This document shows positions 1 through 12,700 of a stretch of DNA of 39,609 nucleotides, piece by piece (within the stretch, counting starts at the first letter, position 1; the number at the start of each line of letters is the position of its first letter). The DNA is taken from the NCBI GenBank assembly GCA_019649035.1, contig BMAT01006728.1:96320-135928 (forward strand), in the 5' to 3' direction. A program made the translations under genes and the position numbers. Below the pieces are notes generated by a model, which made no database searches, was not told the origin of the DNA, and saw only the letters and a list, made by a program, of their open reading frames with translations. This stretch comes from Elysia marginata. Its lineage: Eukaryota > Mollusca > Gastropoda > Plakobranchidae.

Positions 1-780
1 TACGCGTAGTGCGACACGGTGCGTGTGCTAAAGGTCTCTAATAATAGGCCTAAAGCGTGGCTCACACGCAACGGTTGTTGTCACTGTCTGTTTGTTGTTG
101 TAGATTCTTTGATCAGCCGACAGCAGTTGAAAATCTTAAATTTTGTGGTTTTGTGGTTGAGCTACGCAGTGTACGGTCGTCAGGCTTCCCTTCCATTCAC
201 AAAAGTTATCTAGATTCTAGATTTCTAGCTGATAAATTTTCATCATCTTTTGATAAAAAAAAATGCCTAGATTTAGATCTAGGTACCTAATCTATATATA
301 TCTCTTAAAAAATTAAACATCGAACAGAAGCTACCGGTATTAATAAGGAAGATTTCCACACAGGTATATCTCACCCAGCCCAAACTTCATGGTCCTAAAC
401 ATGTTATTATTATTCTAGATTATCTGATTTAGATTCTATATCCTAAGGTACAATCATATTAGGTAGATAATATGAGATAGAATGATATCTAGAGGATGTT
501 GGCGCTTTTTTGTTTGTTCCCACCCCTGTTCTTATAAATGATAATACCCGGTAGTCCAACTCAAACTTAAGTATAAAATTTCTATTTTACCTGTTAAAAC
601 CTTGCTTGAAAAAGTTGGGTTTTAAAACTAAGCCTAAGGCAAAGTGCTTCTAGATCTAGAGCTTTAGATCTGGTGCTTTTAATTAAAAAAAAAAATGAAA
701 TTTGTCAGCCGTAAGAAATATAAAGAAATCTCCAGCTAGTGGCAGCCCTGTAGCAATGCAAATTGCAATTGACTGTTGAG

Positions 781-875
781 TTTGCTGTCTCTATTTGTAC
801 ACGGGTACGTCAAGTCATTTCGTTTATCTGCACATGGGTACGGCTAAAACTTTCGTTTATCCGTACACTGAAGGT
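781..875. repeat. Short degenerate tandem repeat, about 2.5 units
   Basis: Units of roughly 33 bases recur, each with a TTTGTACACGGGTACG or TTTATCTGCACATGGGTACG type core and ending in CATTTCG or ACTTTCG, followed by a partial unit TTTATCCGTACACT. Seen by eye only; no known family recognised. Confidence 0.45.
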
Positions 876-2090
876 AGGCCTAGGCCTAACTGCTTTTTAC
901 TTAAATGCGTCGTTTTCCAGTTTCATTTCCAGTTCCATATTTCTCTTTTATAAATTCCTTCTTAGAAAAACATGGCTATCCGCCTGGGATCTCAATTCAA
1001 GACCTAGATCTATTCCTCATTTTATTTTTAAGGATTTAAAGCTTTTTTTAAATTCTACCAATTCTCTGTCATTAATAGAACCTCAGAAAAAGAAAAGATT
1101 CAACTCTTCTACCATCCTTGATTTATGAACCCATTAGCTTTTAAGATTATAGATCTAAACATTGCATTTTTTAATCACATATAAATGGTGGATTTGGTTT
1201 TCGTGGTGGTTGAATGAGCATGAAAGTGAAACTGGAATGGATGCTTTGTCATAAAATAATTTCCTACTTGGTGTTCTGAATGGGCTTTTGTCTTAGTTCG
1301 TCTTTGATAGAACTCTCTTTTGTCTACAGTCAGTGTGTGTTCTGTTTTCTTTAGTCGTTTATGACTAAGACTTACAAGTGCACTCAAAATTAAAGAGAAC
1401 ATTATATAAGCAGTAGAACCTGGATAAAGACAACACCTTCGGTGGAAGGGGTTGGGGGGGGGGTGTGGGTGAAAATACATGCATGTTCTTTTGAAGTTTG
1501 GTTAAGTTGAATTCCACTGTTACTAGTGTTGTTATAATATGTATCCACCTCGAGGAATGATTGCAAAAATTCTGACTGACTGTTCATACTAGGTGTTCCC
1601 AGGCTCTCCCCAGTGCCTGTCTGTCTGGACCCCCAGACCACCCAAAGAGCTCATAAATTTTCCTAATCCCTAACACCTTAGTTCCTAGTCAGTTGAATGC
1701 AGAACTTCGAGCAAGACATTTGTCTTTCCTATAGGCTGGTAGCCCTTACTCCATTATGAATCTTAGAAGTTAGATCTAGATTTTTAGACTCCTTAGTATG
1801 ATAGTGTAAATACTATAGCCACTTAAAAATCAATTCCCCTGATTTCATAATGCTGGGGTGGGAGCAAACGAAAAAGCACATTTTAGATTTATAATCATAT
1901 ATATATTTAGTATGTAGGCCTATAGATCTTTAGATCTCATCTGTCTACAGACTACTACAAGCAGAGCGTATATTTTTAAAGTACTGTTATTTGAGTAGTA
2001 TTGATTACAACTGTAGACTAGTATTAGATAATTAATAATATTATTTATAACTTTGACAGTGTCAAGTTTAGATCTAGTCTGTCTATTATT

Positions 2091-2165
2091 TACAGTGGGA
2101 CCTTAGAATTGGTAATCCTGATAATCAGGAAACCCGGGAAATGAAGAAGAATTTAAGAGAAGCCT
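2091..2165 (+). mobile_element. Tigger/pogo-like terminal sequence (solo end)
   Basis: After a TA dinucleotide the sequence begins CAGTGGGACCTTAGAATTGG and runs through TAATCCTGATAATCAGG to a GGAAACCCGGGAA block. A close relative, about 80 percent similar by eye over about 70 bases, lies inverted at 23558-23632. A TA followed by CAGTGG is the usual start of Tigger/pogo-type terminal inverted repeats in the Tc1/mariner superfamily. No matching opposite end was found nearby, so this is probably a decayed fragment. Confidence 0.5.
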
Positions 2166-2523
2166 TAAAATCTAGAAGGTAGACGTTGATGGTTCTGACC
2201 TAGATCTATTCCTAATAAGGTTTTCACGTTTGGTGCGGAATTTTTATGTCAAGAGTCCTAAAAGAGCGTTTTATTTTAAGTTCTTTTAAAATGTTTTTTC
2301 CTACTGTGCCACGCAGAAAGTAGCGCAATCTGCAAGACGGAAGGCGTAAAAGACTTAGAAGTGTTTTCCAAAGACTAACGTGACCCTACTGAGAGTTAGA
2401 TATAGGTCAGTACCATTGATACACAGTGAAGACATCATAATTTAACATCTGGGCAATATGGTTAGTTTTGACCTTTCAGATTCATCCAAGACCCTGGTTG
2501 CTCCTCATTCAATCTGTTCAATC

Positions 2524-2751
2524 TCAACTTCATCATTTCTCTCTCTCTCTCTCTTGATCTCGGCCTGGTTTCTCAACTTCATCTTCTTTCTCTCTCTCTC
2601 TCCTGATTTGAGACATGATTTCTCTTATTCACTGTCCTTTAAAGTTAAGTTTTCTCTCTTTCTTGATTAAAACTGATTTCTTAACAGTTAACTTTATCTT
2701 CTTTCTCCCTCTCTTTGATTTTAAAGTTTTTCTTGATCTTGGCCTAGTTTC
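2524..2751. repeat. Pyrimidine-rich degenerate minisatellite with CT microsatellites
   Basis: About four diverged units of 50-65 bases. Each has a TCAACTTCATC or TTAACTTTATC type opening, a long CT run, a CTTGAT or CTGATTT block and a closing GTTTC or GATTTC. Perfect CT microsatellite runs sit inside units one and two. A 70-codon open frame across it reflects the low-complexity Ser/Leu/Phe composition and is not taken as a gene. Confidence 0.6.
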
Positions 2752-3564
2752 TTCTTCTTAGACTCGCTCTCTCTCTGTTGCTCTCTTGTGGCCAGGGTAA
2801 ATAAGATAGCTATTTTCACATCACTGTAAGCTGTTGATAGTTAGAACAGTTTTCTTTTTTCTAGCTTCCAAACCTTGAAATTTTCATAAAGTTGTCAAAA
2901 TCTTGTAAAAAAAATTATAAATTGAACTTCCTTTGATTTAGAATACAGAGAAAAAGATCAATTTAAATCTACTTTTAAATGGCGTCTCTCAAATTTTAGT
3001 TTCCAGCATCCAACTCTTTCGCCCTGGACGCAAAAAATATGCAATTATACTTTCATTTTAAATACCTTCAAGCAATTTATCAATATATTATAAGTTTCAG
3101 AACTCTGTAAGTAGAGTCTAGACTCATTTTGTCAATTTGTGGGAGCACGACACATATTTTCAACTTTACGTAGCTTCAGTCCACTGCACTTGTCAAATGT
3201 GTAGCTTTTACCCTAGAAACATTTTTATGAGATGGTCACAGTGGTATGATTAGATGATTGGTGGCTCCAATTCATGTGTCTTTCACTCTCAATTCAAGTA
3301 GCTTTATGAGTTTATTTGACGGTTAATTAGCTATTGCCAAGGGAAGCATGAGTATTGTGTGTAAATCATTCAACATTGAACTTGGTTCTCTTGGAAAATG
3401 ATGTTCTTTACATGATTAGGGACAATTATGTTTATTTCTGTACTTATTAACATTTTACTTCATTTCTTTATTGTGCTCTAGATATTTGATTGGAACCCAA
3501 AATTAAGGAATGCACTTGTGACTTTTTTATTTATTTATTTTTTTGGTAATTTACTTTGTTCAAG

Positions 3565-3760
3565 CCAAGGAAGAACCATGTCATCAAAGTGCAAGTGGAT
3601 AAGCAAGACCAGCTTCTAACAGGTGCACACTGGTTGCAGAGTAAAGCTCCTGAATTTATTTTGAGAAGTAGTTATGAGGCTTTACATAAAGCGGCTAGCG
3701 ATTGGTGGAAGCACAACTGCTGTGGTAATATTGCTGCTCATGTGGATGAAAAAACTGGTG
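3565..3760 (+). CDS. GALNT exon a: luminal stem
   Basis: Acceptor TTCAAG, donor GTTAGT; starts in phase 0 and leaves one base. Codes a polar stem segment with WWKHNCCG near its end. It is joined by phase and position only, as stems are poorly conserved. The intron after it (604 bases) shows nothing but AT-rich DNA. Confidence 0.7.
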
Positions 3761-6700
3761 GTTAGTTCATTGTTCATTTGTGCTTCTGTAACATTAATGT
3801 GACTTTATTGTTAATTAAAAGTTGATTTTCAACAAATCTATGTACTCTTGAGCTTTAAAAACAATAATCATGAAGAAGAATTGAGTTATATTTTTTTATC
3901 AGTAAATTAAAAACCAATTGCTTTTGATGGACCTGTCTGCTCCAATTATTGGGAAATTCATCAGTGAATAGGAATGCATTAAAAAATATTCATTTCAATT
4001 TTGTCAGAATTGTTAAAATAGAAAGATGTTTTATGACATACGCCTTTTTATTTTTGTAAAGGAAGAAAGAACTTTTAAATTCAAGCTTTTGTATCTGCCA
4101 AGAAAAAAAAAAGAATTCAACAACACCCTCACATAAAAAAAACAAAAACTCACAACAGAACATAAGCTCAGCAAGAAATCCCAGGAAGTCAATTAATGAA
4201 TTACAAATTAAGAGTTAAAATTGGTTGGTCAATTTTATAAAATATATTTTTTATGCAATAGAAATACAGGAAAATTAAATATGTTGCACCCCAAGACGAA
4301 ATCTTGTATCCGTCTTTTTATTGTTGGATGTATTTGTTTTTACCCCCTTCCTTTCAGTTTCAAGAGAGCAAGTCCACACTTTTCAAGGGCTCTGTCCATG
4401 ATGCGCCTGCAGGGTTTCTGAAAATGAGAGAATGGGAGGGTGAAATAGAGAAGATAAAATTTTTGCTCAGGTCAGGTGTCAATCAAAGTAATGGTGGTTT
4501 GTATAATGCAGATGATTTTGGTGTTGGCTCTGAATTAAGGAACTTAAGGAACAGAGATAGTAAGGACAAGTACAACCTTAATATCTGGAAGAGCGAGACG
4601 ATACCACTGGATAGAGAAGTACCTGACTCAAGACCTGAGGAGTGAGTTCTATTTCATTCCAGTCTTGCAATAATTCTTTTCTTTTTTTTTTTCATTTAGA
4701 GCAAGAGATTTCTAATTACAAAGTTATTTGAGATATGCGTCTAACTTCTAATTTGACACCATTCTTTCTCTCATGATATAATAAATAATTTAAGAAAAAA
4801 AAAGGGACACTTCTACAAAACCATAAGCATGAAATAAATATCTTAAACATGTAAATTTATGAAGGGTTTACTTTTTGCCAGATCTCACTGTTGCCAAATC
4901 CTGACATTTAGAAATGCTATGTTTTAAAGATAGTTAAAAGTATTTTAAGGCACAAAAAAAAAAATGCAATGTCCATGGCTAGCAGTTGCGATTTTCAAAT
5001 TCATGTAGTCATGCTATACATATAAATATGTAATAAATCAGATATAAATCAACCTCCTCGAAGAATTTTTTATGCCTCTCAGTATACAAAAAGTAAGAAA
5101 CATTAATGTCACCCATGCATTGTTGCTATTTGATATTCAGATGTATGTTGTTAAAGTATCCTGAGGACCTTCCACCTGCCTCTGTTGTGATTACTATGCA
5201 TAATGAGTGGCCGTCTGTGGTTTTACGCACTGTGAATAGTATCATCAACCGCACACCTTCATTTTTGTTGAAGGAGATTATTATTGTAGACGATGCAAGT
5301 GACATTGGTAAGAAAAAGAAGTCCCTATTATCTTATATTGATCTATAAAGTTATCTTTCCACAAGATTTGCATGCTGTGATGTTTGGGAGCTAAAAAACG
5401 GTGTAAAATGTCAAAACTTTTGCCACATTTGCTTTAGTGGCAAGAGAAATATCCTACTTACTCCCTTTAGCTCTTTCAAAGTATTTTTCATTCTGGCGAT
5501 GAGTAGGCTAATAATATAACTGACTGCTGAATGTTAAAACTGTTACCAGCTTTGTTTTATATCGAAAACCCAGGCTTCTAGTCTTTTCTCTATCTTTAAA
5601 TAAATCCTGCTGAATAGAATATTCTCTTTTTTAAGAATTCTTTTTTCCATTTTCCAGTTCCTCATTTCTTGATATAAAACCTACGTCTTGTTTTCAAAAT
5701 TATAACTCAGAAAAGATTTAGATAACAAATCATCAAAAGAGGCAAAGCTTATCATTTAGACCAGTGGCTGCCCTTCTCCAATCATTTCATGTTTCTCTAT
5801 CTTTCGTTTTTTTTAGATGTTTTCAAAGCAGGCCTTGGAAAATACGTGGCTTCAAATTTTGAGCCAGGATTGATCAAATTGATTCATCTAAAGAGCAGGG
5901 AAGGTCTTATCCGTTCACGTTTGAAAGGTCTGCATCATGTGACGGCCAAAGTGGTTGTGTTCTTAGATAGTCATATGGAAGTCAACAAAGACTGGTGAGA
6001 AGGATGAGTGAAGAGTGTTCAGAAGAAAATAATCAGTAAATTACTTTAACTAAGGCTTACTTTAGGAGAAATTGCTCTGCTATTTGATAATATCTTTGCC
6101 CTTAACTCAATGAATTCGAGTCATATCATATGATACGACAGCCGCCTTGAGTCAATATGATATGACAGATTATGGAATTTTTTTTCCAAGCAGCCACATG
6201 TCAAAAGGCAGTCAACTTATTATTGTTATATAGGGCATCTTTTCTAGTTGTATTTAGTGATTTCCCTTTGAAAAAAATCTTGTCTGCTTTTTATCACTAT
6301 TTTTTTTTCACCGAGATGAAAATAAATTGGCAAAAATGGTGCGATTCTGGGTACTTTGGCTGGCTTATAGGGTGCAACTCCATTGAGTTAAGGATGAAAA
6401 TTCCATTTTTAGTTTCAGGGTGATAGAAATAAAAACTTATACTAGTTATTATAGCAATCGCATAATGCAAAATTGCCTTATGTGCCACTGACGCCATTTT
6501 GAGAAATCTGGGGTTGAAAATTTAGACTTCGGTTTTGTTAACTATTTCCTTTTCTGTTGATTCTTTTATGGTCATTTTAAAGTAGTGGAAAATCAGGGTT
6601 TGAGCAATCTGCTTTGAAGGCCCACATCGTGCTCTATATCACTATGTCTTCAAGTCCATTTTGATAAGAAAAAGTTGTATTAAAGGGTTGATGGGTTCTT

Positions 6701-9700
6701 TTTATTTGTTAATTATAACATACTATGATTGTAGGTACTAGCCAACATGATAGCAGAAGGCTAATAATTCTTTTGTGCAGCAGTCTTATTAATCAGTAAA
6801 TATACAAATACAAATTTAAACCTAAAACATGTTTTTTCAAAGGTTGTAAAAAAAATTGTCTCAGGAACATCTGATACTAAGGGCCAACTTGCAAATAAAG
6901 CAGGAGTTATATGTGAACCATTTTTTTCAGATGTTGTACATCATTTGTTTACTGAAATAGTAAGAAAAGCAAATTTAAAATTAATCACTCACACAGAGCA
7001 TGGGAGTTATCCCAAAATTTTAAAATACCATCCAACAGAGTCTGATTTGTTTGCTTCACTTCCAGTTGTCTGTGCTCACCACATTGTAACCTTTTGATCT
7101 GGATATTAATAAGAATTCATTGTTTTTTCACAGGCTACAACCATTGCTGAAAGAAATAGTCAACAAGAAAGAGACTTTGGCCTTAGCCCAGTTGGATTAC
7201 ATAGATAAAGACACATTTGAGTACATTTTTTATCCAGGCTACAGAACAAGATATGGTTTTCGTTGGAACATGCAATTTTTTGAGACATACTTTCGGCCAG
7301 ACCAAACTTTAGGCAAACTCCCTTCAGACCCTTTACCGTAAGTAAGAATGCCTAGAAAAGGGTGCTTGAAATTTGCCTTATAAACAGAAGTTTTTCAACA
7401 TTTTTTTTCACATTTACACAGTGAACGCTCTTTAATCTGTTTACTCGGTACCTTTTTCCTAAATGTTTGAAATCAACATAAAGAACTGAAATCTTGATAA
7501 ATAAGAGGGTTGATGAAGAATTTTACAGGGACGTAAATCTTTCAGATTTAAGAATCTTTCAGATTTAAGCTGATTTCAGCTTTCCCCCCCCCCCCCGTCT
7601 AAGTTGGGATCTCAGCTCAAATTTTTTTCTCAATGAAATCAATAAGTAATACAACACCTGCTTGCAAGTAACCTTATGTAGCATTAAATTTAATTAAAAA
7701 CACAACCCCTGCTCTTATAAGCTTGTTAGAGAGTTGCAGGTGCCTATTATTACTCTATAGTTCTATTCATTCCAAAATACTAAGAGTCTCATGTCGTGTT
7801 CAGCTTTTTTCACTGGCCATTTACAAACCTGATTTTAAAAAGTTATAACTAGAAGTTTTTTTTAAATTTGAGTTTGATTTAAATTAGTAGAGTAGTGATT
7901 GGGAGTAAAGCTTTATTTAAAAAAAATATACTCTCCAAATTAGATGACCGATAAGGCCTTTGTTCTGAATATATAAGCATCTTCTGAACAGTGAAATTTT
8001 GCTGCTAAAGTGTTATATGGGGTAAAAATTTTATGCATTTGTAATATAAATTTCACCTCATAAATACATTTTAATGACTTTGTATAAATTTACTAAAAAT
8101 CAATTCTTTCTTCAGCGGTGTGTTGTTTGTTGGTACAGGATTTGCTGTTGATGTGGAGTATTTCAAGCAGATTGGGAGTTATGACCCAGGAATGATGATA
8201 TGGGGAGGAGAAAATATTGAACTGGCCTGGAGAGTGAGTAATTTTTTTTTATTTACTCATTGATTTAATTTTAAAGAAAGCCTTTGCTGTTTTCCTCAGT
8301 CATCCTTAGAATGGTGGAGCTTGTAACCAACGCAAATGCTCCCTAAGAATAAGCATATTTATTGAAGAGGGGATATCCAAACCTTGGTATGCGCTTTTGT
8401 TGAAATCAGAGTTATACCTTTTAGGTGATTCTTGATATTGACAAGAACTCAAATATACAGCATTTTCAACCTAAATTTATTAAAAGCCCTCTTTGTGTCA
8501 TGATGTCATCTGTAGTTTTACAAAGGCGAAGAGGTAAAAATGGGAAGTTTTTGTAAGTTTTCTCCCTAACTTCCAAAATGCAAATACTGAGTTTGGGATA
8601 AACACTCTTCAGTTGTTCATAAAAGGGCAAACTTTCCTCAAGGCACTCTAAAGTTGTAAAGTTGAACATAAGTTAAAATACCACTGATATTTTTTTTTTT
8701 TTTGGTGGATAGAAAGACAATAGTTGCATATTCTTTCTTGTTCCATTTTTGTGTGGAAATAATATATGTGTAGATTTTCATCATCTTGTCTTGAAATTAT
8801 CAAAAACTTTTAGTTGAAATTGAGAAAGCATGATAGAATAGTTTTAAAGCCCTGCTTGATAAACTTTATGTAAGCTTGAACAAAGAATAAATCTATTAAA
8901 ATCAAGAAAGCCTTCCTTATATTTTCGAGGTACATATGCTTACAGTTCATAGCAAGATGGTTTTGTATGGACATGTTAGAAGGTAACATCTAGATACTTT
9001 GTTATTTTACCTTAAAGGCTAGATAATGTAGCAATGCGTATCCTTGTGGATTTAAAGCGTAATTTACGTCTTTTGGCCTAGCTTGTCTAGAAAACTTGGC
9101 ATATCATCATGGTCAAAGAGGAAAAATCAATAACCTATATTGGCTTAGATGTAAGAGGAAAACTGGCCTGATTTGGCATGGGAAATGAATTGAACTTTTT
9201 TATGGTTTGGTCTTTAGGAGAATAAAATTTTGCAGACTTGTAGAACACTAAAACTATTTAAATTTTCAGGTTTGGATGTGTGGTGGCCAAATTCTGCACA
9301 TTCCCTGCTCTCACATTGGACATATTGAAAGAAACCAGCCATACACTTTTCCAGAAGGTCGGCTAAACACAGAGATGTATAATTACAAAAGAGCAGTAGA
9401 TGTGTGGCTTGGAGACTATAAAAAATATGTGTACCAGCAATACCCTGGAATGGAGGTGATGTTATCTTCAACTGTTTTTGCCGATAAATAGGACCTGTAT
9501 CAATAAGAATTTAAAAACGGTTTTAAAAGTTAATATAAATAAGACCTTTGTCAATTGGGTTAAGAGAAAAACAGCTTTAACCGACACCATAATGAAAAAC
9601 AGTGTTAACTGTTGTAATTCTGTGGTCCCAATGATTTTTAGCACGAGCAATATAGTGTACTGGGATAGTTGGCAGGAGGTATAATCACCACATAGCCATA

Positions 9701-12700
9701 CTCTACGAAGGAAACCAACCCTAGGGTTGTTTTGGGTTTTTTTCAACAAGGCTCTTGGGAGTGTCCTTGGCCATGTGATGAGTAAATTCATCTACTCATA
9801 TCAACTATACAAATGACACAGTAGTCAAATTTGACAAGACATAATTTATCTTCCTCTACATCATTTTATTTGTGAATTTTATTTTTAGCCATGGCCATAA
9901 CTTACATTACAGTAGTTATTTTTGCTGTTTTTTTCTAAACTACCTTCACTAAACCAATAATCTTTTGTCTAAATCAAATATGTTTCAATTTCAAGTATAT
10001 TATTATCTATGTGACAGTTTTACCCAATGCAAAGTGCTTTGGGCTTATAAAAAGGGAGAGAGCTGTATAAGAAATAAATATTATTGAATATTATTATTGG
10101 TCTATCATTGTTAAACGTTGTAAGCTTAGATGTATCTTGAGTGACAAGAACTTTGCAGCAGGGGCCTTGAGAGGCACTGGTATTCGGTTAGGTGTATTTT
10201 AAATGATTGATAGATTTTAAAGGTATAAATTAGCAGTGGAGAGAAGGTTGGCTTTAAAACAAAATGCCCAAAATGTCTGCCTTAAGTATGATTTGAACCT
10301 TCGATTAATACAGTAGTATCCGGTTAAACGCACGGCACTTGGGGGACCCAAAAAGCGTGCGTTTAGGAGATGCGTGCACTTATGAGAAGTACTAAAAATC
10401 ACTATTTATTTCCCTTTACAGTACGATAAATAATTACATGTATAATAAAACCGAGTTGTTTCCCTTGATTATANNNNNNNNNNNNNNNNNNNNNNNNNNN
10501 NNNNNNNNNNNNNNNNNNNNNNNNNNNNNNNNNNNNNNNNNNNNNNNNNNNNNNNNNNNNNNNNNNNNNNNNNNNNNTCTGTTGTTTTTTTTCTCAGAAC
10601 ATGTAGTTGTTTCTTATTCTTTCCAGAAGAAGGATAAGTGAAATATCTTTTTAAGAATCTCCGAGGCTTTAGAAATTCAAACTAGCTTGGAATTAGATCT
10701 AAAGAGATTGACAACAGATGAATCACAACATTCTGACGAGGACTAGACTACGTCTTGCATGCTGTACAGATCTGTGTGAAATAAAAGAAAGGCTTACGTC
10801 TAGCAATTAGGCTTATCGCCCTGCAACCTAAAGGGGAAACAAAGAGGGTGGGGAGGCGTGATTGGGACGAGAAGAAAGCCAATCACACAATGTTACACAG
10901 GCCAAGGGCTAGCCTACAGTCCACCTGTCTCTGTCACTCCGTAGATTACAGTATGGGCGGGCGAGGTGTTGGCTATTTGCATCATCTGATTTGTTCATCC
11001 ACGCCCTACAGGCCCACCTTTTAGTTTTAGTTTACCCTCTCTCTTCACACTCTTGGCCCCTTGTCTTACCCTTCACACAACATGCGTGGGTAGATAGGCC
11101 TGCGTTTCAACAAAGAAGGTGCGAATTTCTGTGGAGTGATGCTGGCCATTCCTTTGAAACGAGCTAGCTCGCTATCTCTCGCATCCCAGTGGTTGCCTGG
11201 TCCACTTAAAAGGTAGTTTTTCTCGATTTCATAGCGTGCATTTAGCCGATATAACGTGCATTTAGGGTATACTGATCATATAGAAATAAATCGGTCATAG
11301 CGGTTTGGCGTTAGTTTAACCGTAGCGTGCATTTAACTGGAGTGCGTTTAACCGGATACTACTGTAGTAGCTTCGGCACCCGCGGCCTTGCCTCTGAGAG
11401 AAACATAGCTCATACCATGTCGCCACTACTGATCTCTAGGTTTATTTTACAAGGTTTTTTTTATTTTCAGTGATGTAAATAAATGCAGGCCTCACACATG
11501 AAAAGTATGGAACCATAATTTAGCATGACAAACAAAAATATAACAATAGTGAAATATGCCAAGTATTAAATTCATGCATCAAAAAGCCCCTAATTTTGAT
11601 TTTGTTTTTTGGTTTAATTGATTGCTTGTTTTAATGCTTATGCTGCTTAAATTTTAAAACATGTTATGCTTTAATTAGTATTTGGCATTTTGAAAATAAT
11701 AAGAGATAAAGCCACGACTTGAATAAAGTTTAGGTAAGCACCATTTGCATTATAATGTATGCCTTATTGTTTTCAGACTATGGATGCAGGCAGCTTAGAG
11801 GACAGGAAACTTCTTCCCCATCAGCTAAATTGCCACAACTTTACATGGTTTCTTGATAACATATGGCCAGAGCTTTTACCTTATAAAGAAGGTGGAGTTT
11901 TATGGGGCATGGTAAGTAAACTTACCACCATAGATTTCTTTTCTTTTTAGATACTGTTTGGAAAAGTAAGAGCACCTTCATTATTTTGCCTGTTATTTTG
12001 TTCTATTTTCAGATAAGGACTAGCACTGGAAACATGTGTCTTGACAATGATGATTATGTGTTCCAAAGTCCAAATGCACTGGTTGTCAAACCCTGTATCT
12101 ATGATTTACAGAGGCAGGTTAGTTGCAATAATGTCATTAAACAAAATTTTATTGAATTGAGATTTTAGTTTAATTAGACAAATATTTATGAGGATGGTGC
12201 AAAAATTAATGACCTTTTGTACAATTAAAACTTTTTAACCAAAATGGTTTTGTGTATAGCACAATCTTGTACTGATATTTACATTTCACAAATTAAAAAA
12301 TAAGACATAGAAAGGACTTTTAAATAAAATCAAGAAATCCATAATAGAGGGGGAAAAGCAAAACTTCAATTCTGTCAATAAACTCAACAGGTGAATGGAA
12401 AAGCCATATCAATCAATAATTTACAAGAGCATCTGCAATGGCCTTTTATGGTATTATCTTGGATTTCTCACTCTCTCCCACATCCAGCTAGGTTTTTTCC
12501 TACATTTTAAGAATACAGAGTAATGCCTGTATAACCTTTACCAAGGTTATTGATGTATCTTGGAAGTTTTTGAGGAGAAAGTTTATAATTTTTTTCCTTT
12601 GCCTAATGACATTGTTTATTTCCTGAAGAATATCTAATTATGTGAAACTTTGAAAAATATTTTATGTGGCTTTTCCCAAGTGCCATTGCAAATTTATGAC

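Larger units (their letters stand above)
1..3564. other. Upstream region without a supported exon
   Basis: No exon with credible coding content was found here on either strand. The open frames are short and low in complexity. The stretch holds several AGATCTAG-type words (for example near 264, 649, 1003, 1772, 2068 and 2199), a Tigger-like terminal sequence at 2091-2160 and a pyrimidine-rich minisatellite at 2524-2751. The missing 5' exon of the GalNAc-transferase (cytoplasmic tail and membrane anchor) could lie here or left of the window; no hydrophobic exon with a donor in the required phase 0 could be picked out. Confidence 0.5.
9456..11776 (+). other. GALNT intron 7, carrying a SINE-like tail, a MITE and a gap
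   Basis: A 2321-base intron, the longest seen in this gene. It holds a SINE-like 3' tail at about 10036-10098, a terminal-inverted-repeat element at 10309-11366, and an unsequenced gap inside that element. Confidence 0.8.

Noticed and set aside
763-1128. 121-codon open frame in the upstream region
   Set aside because: It has no ATG start, spans a tandem repeat and AGATCTAG words, and shows no conserved motif.
2458-2670. 70-codon Ser/Leu/Phe-rich open frame, a possible membrane anchor exon for GALNT
   Set aside because: It lies wholly in the CT-rich minisatellite and has no donor in the required phase; the hydrophobicity follows from the repeat.
2524-2751. CRISPR-like array
   Set aside because: The units are degenerate and pyrimidine-rich without unique spacers, and the DNA is eukaryotic.
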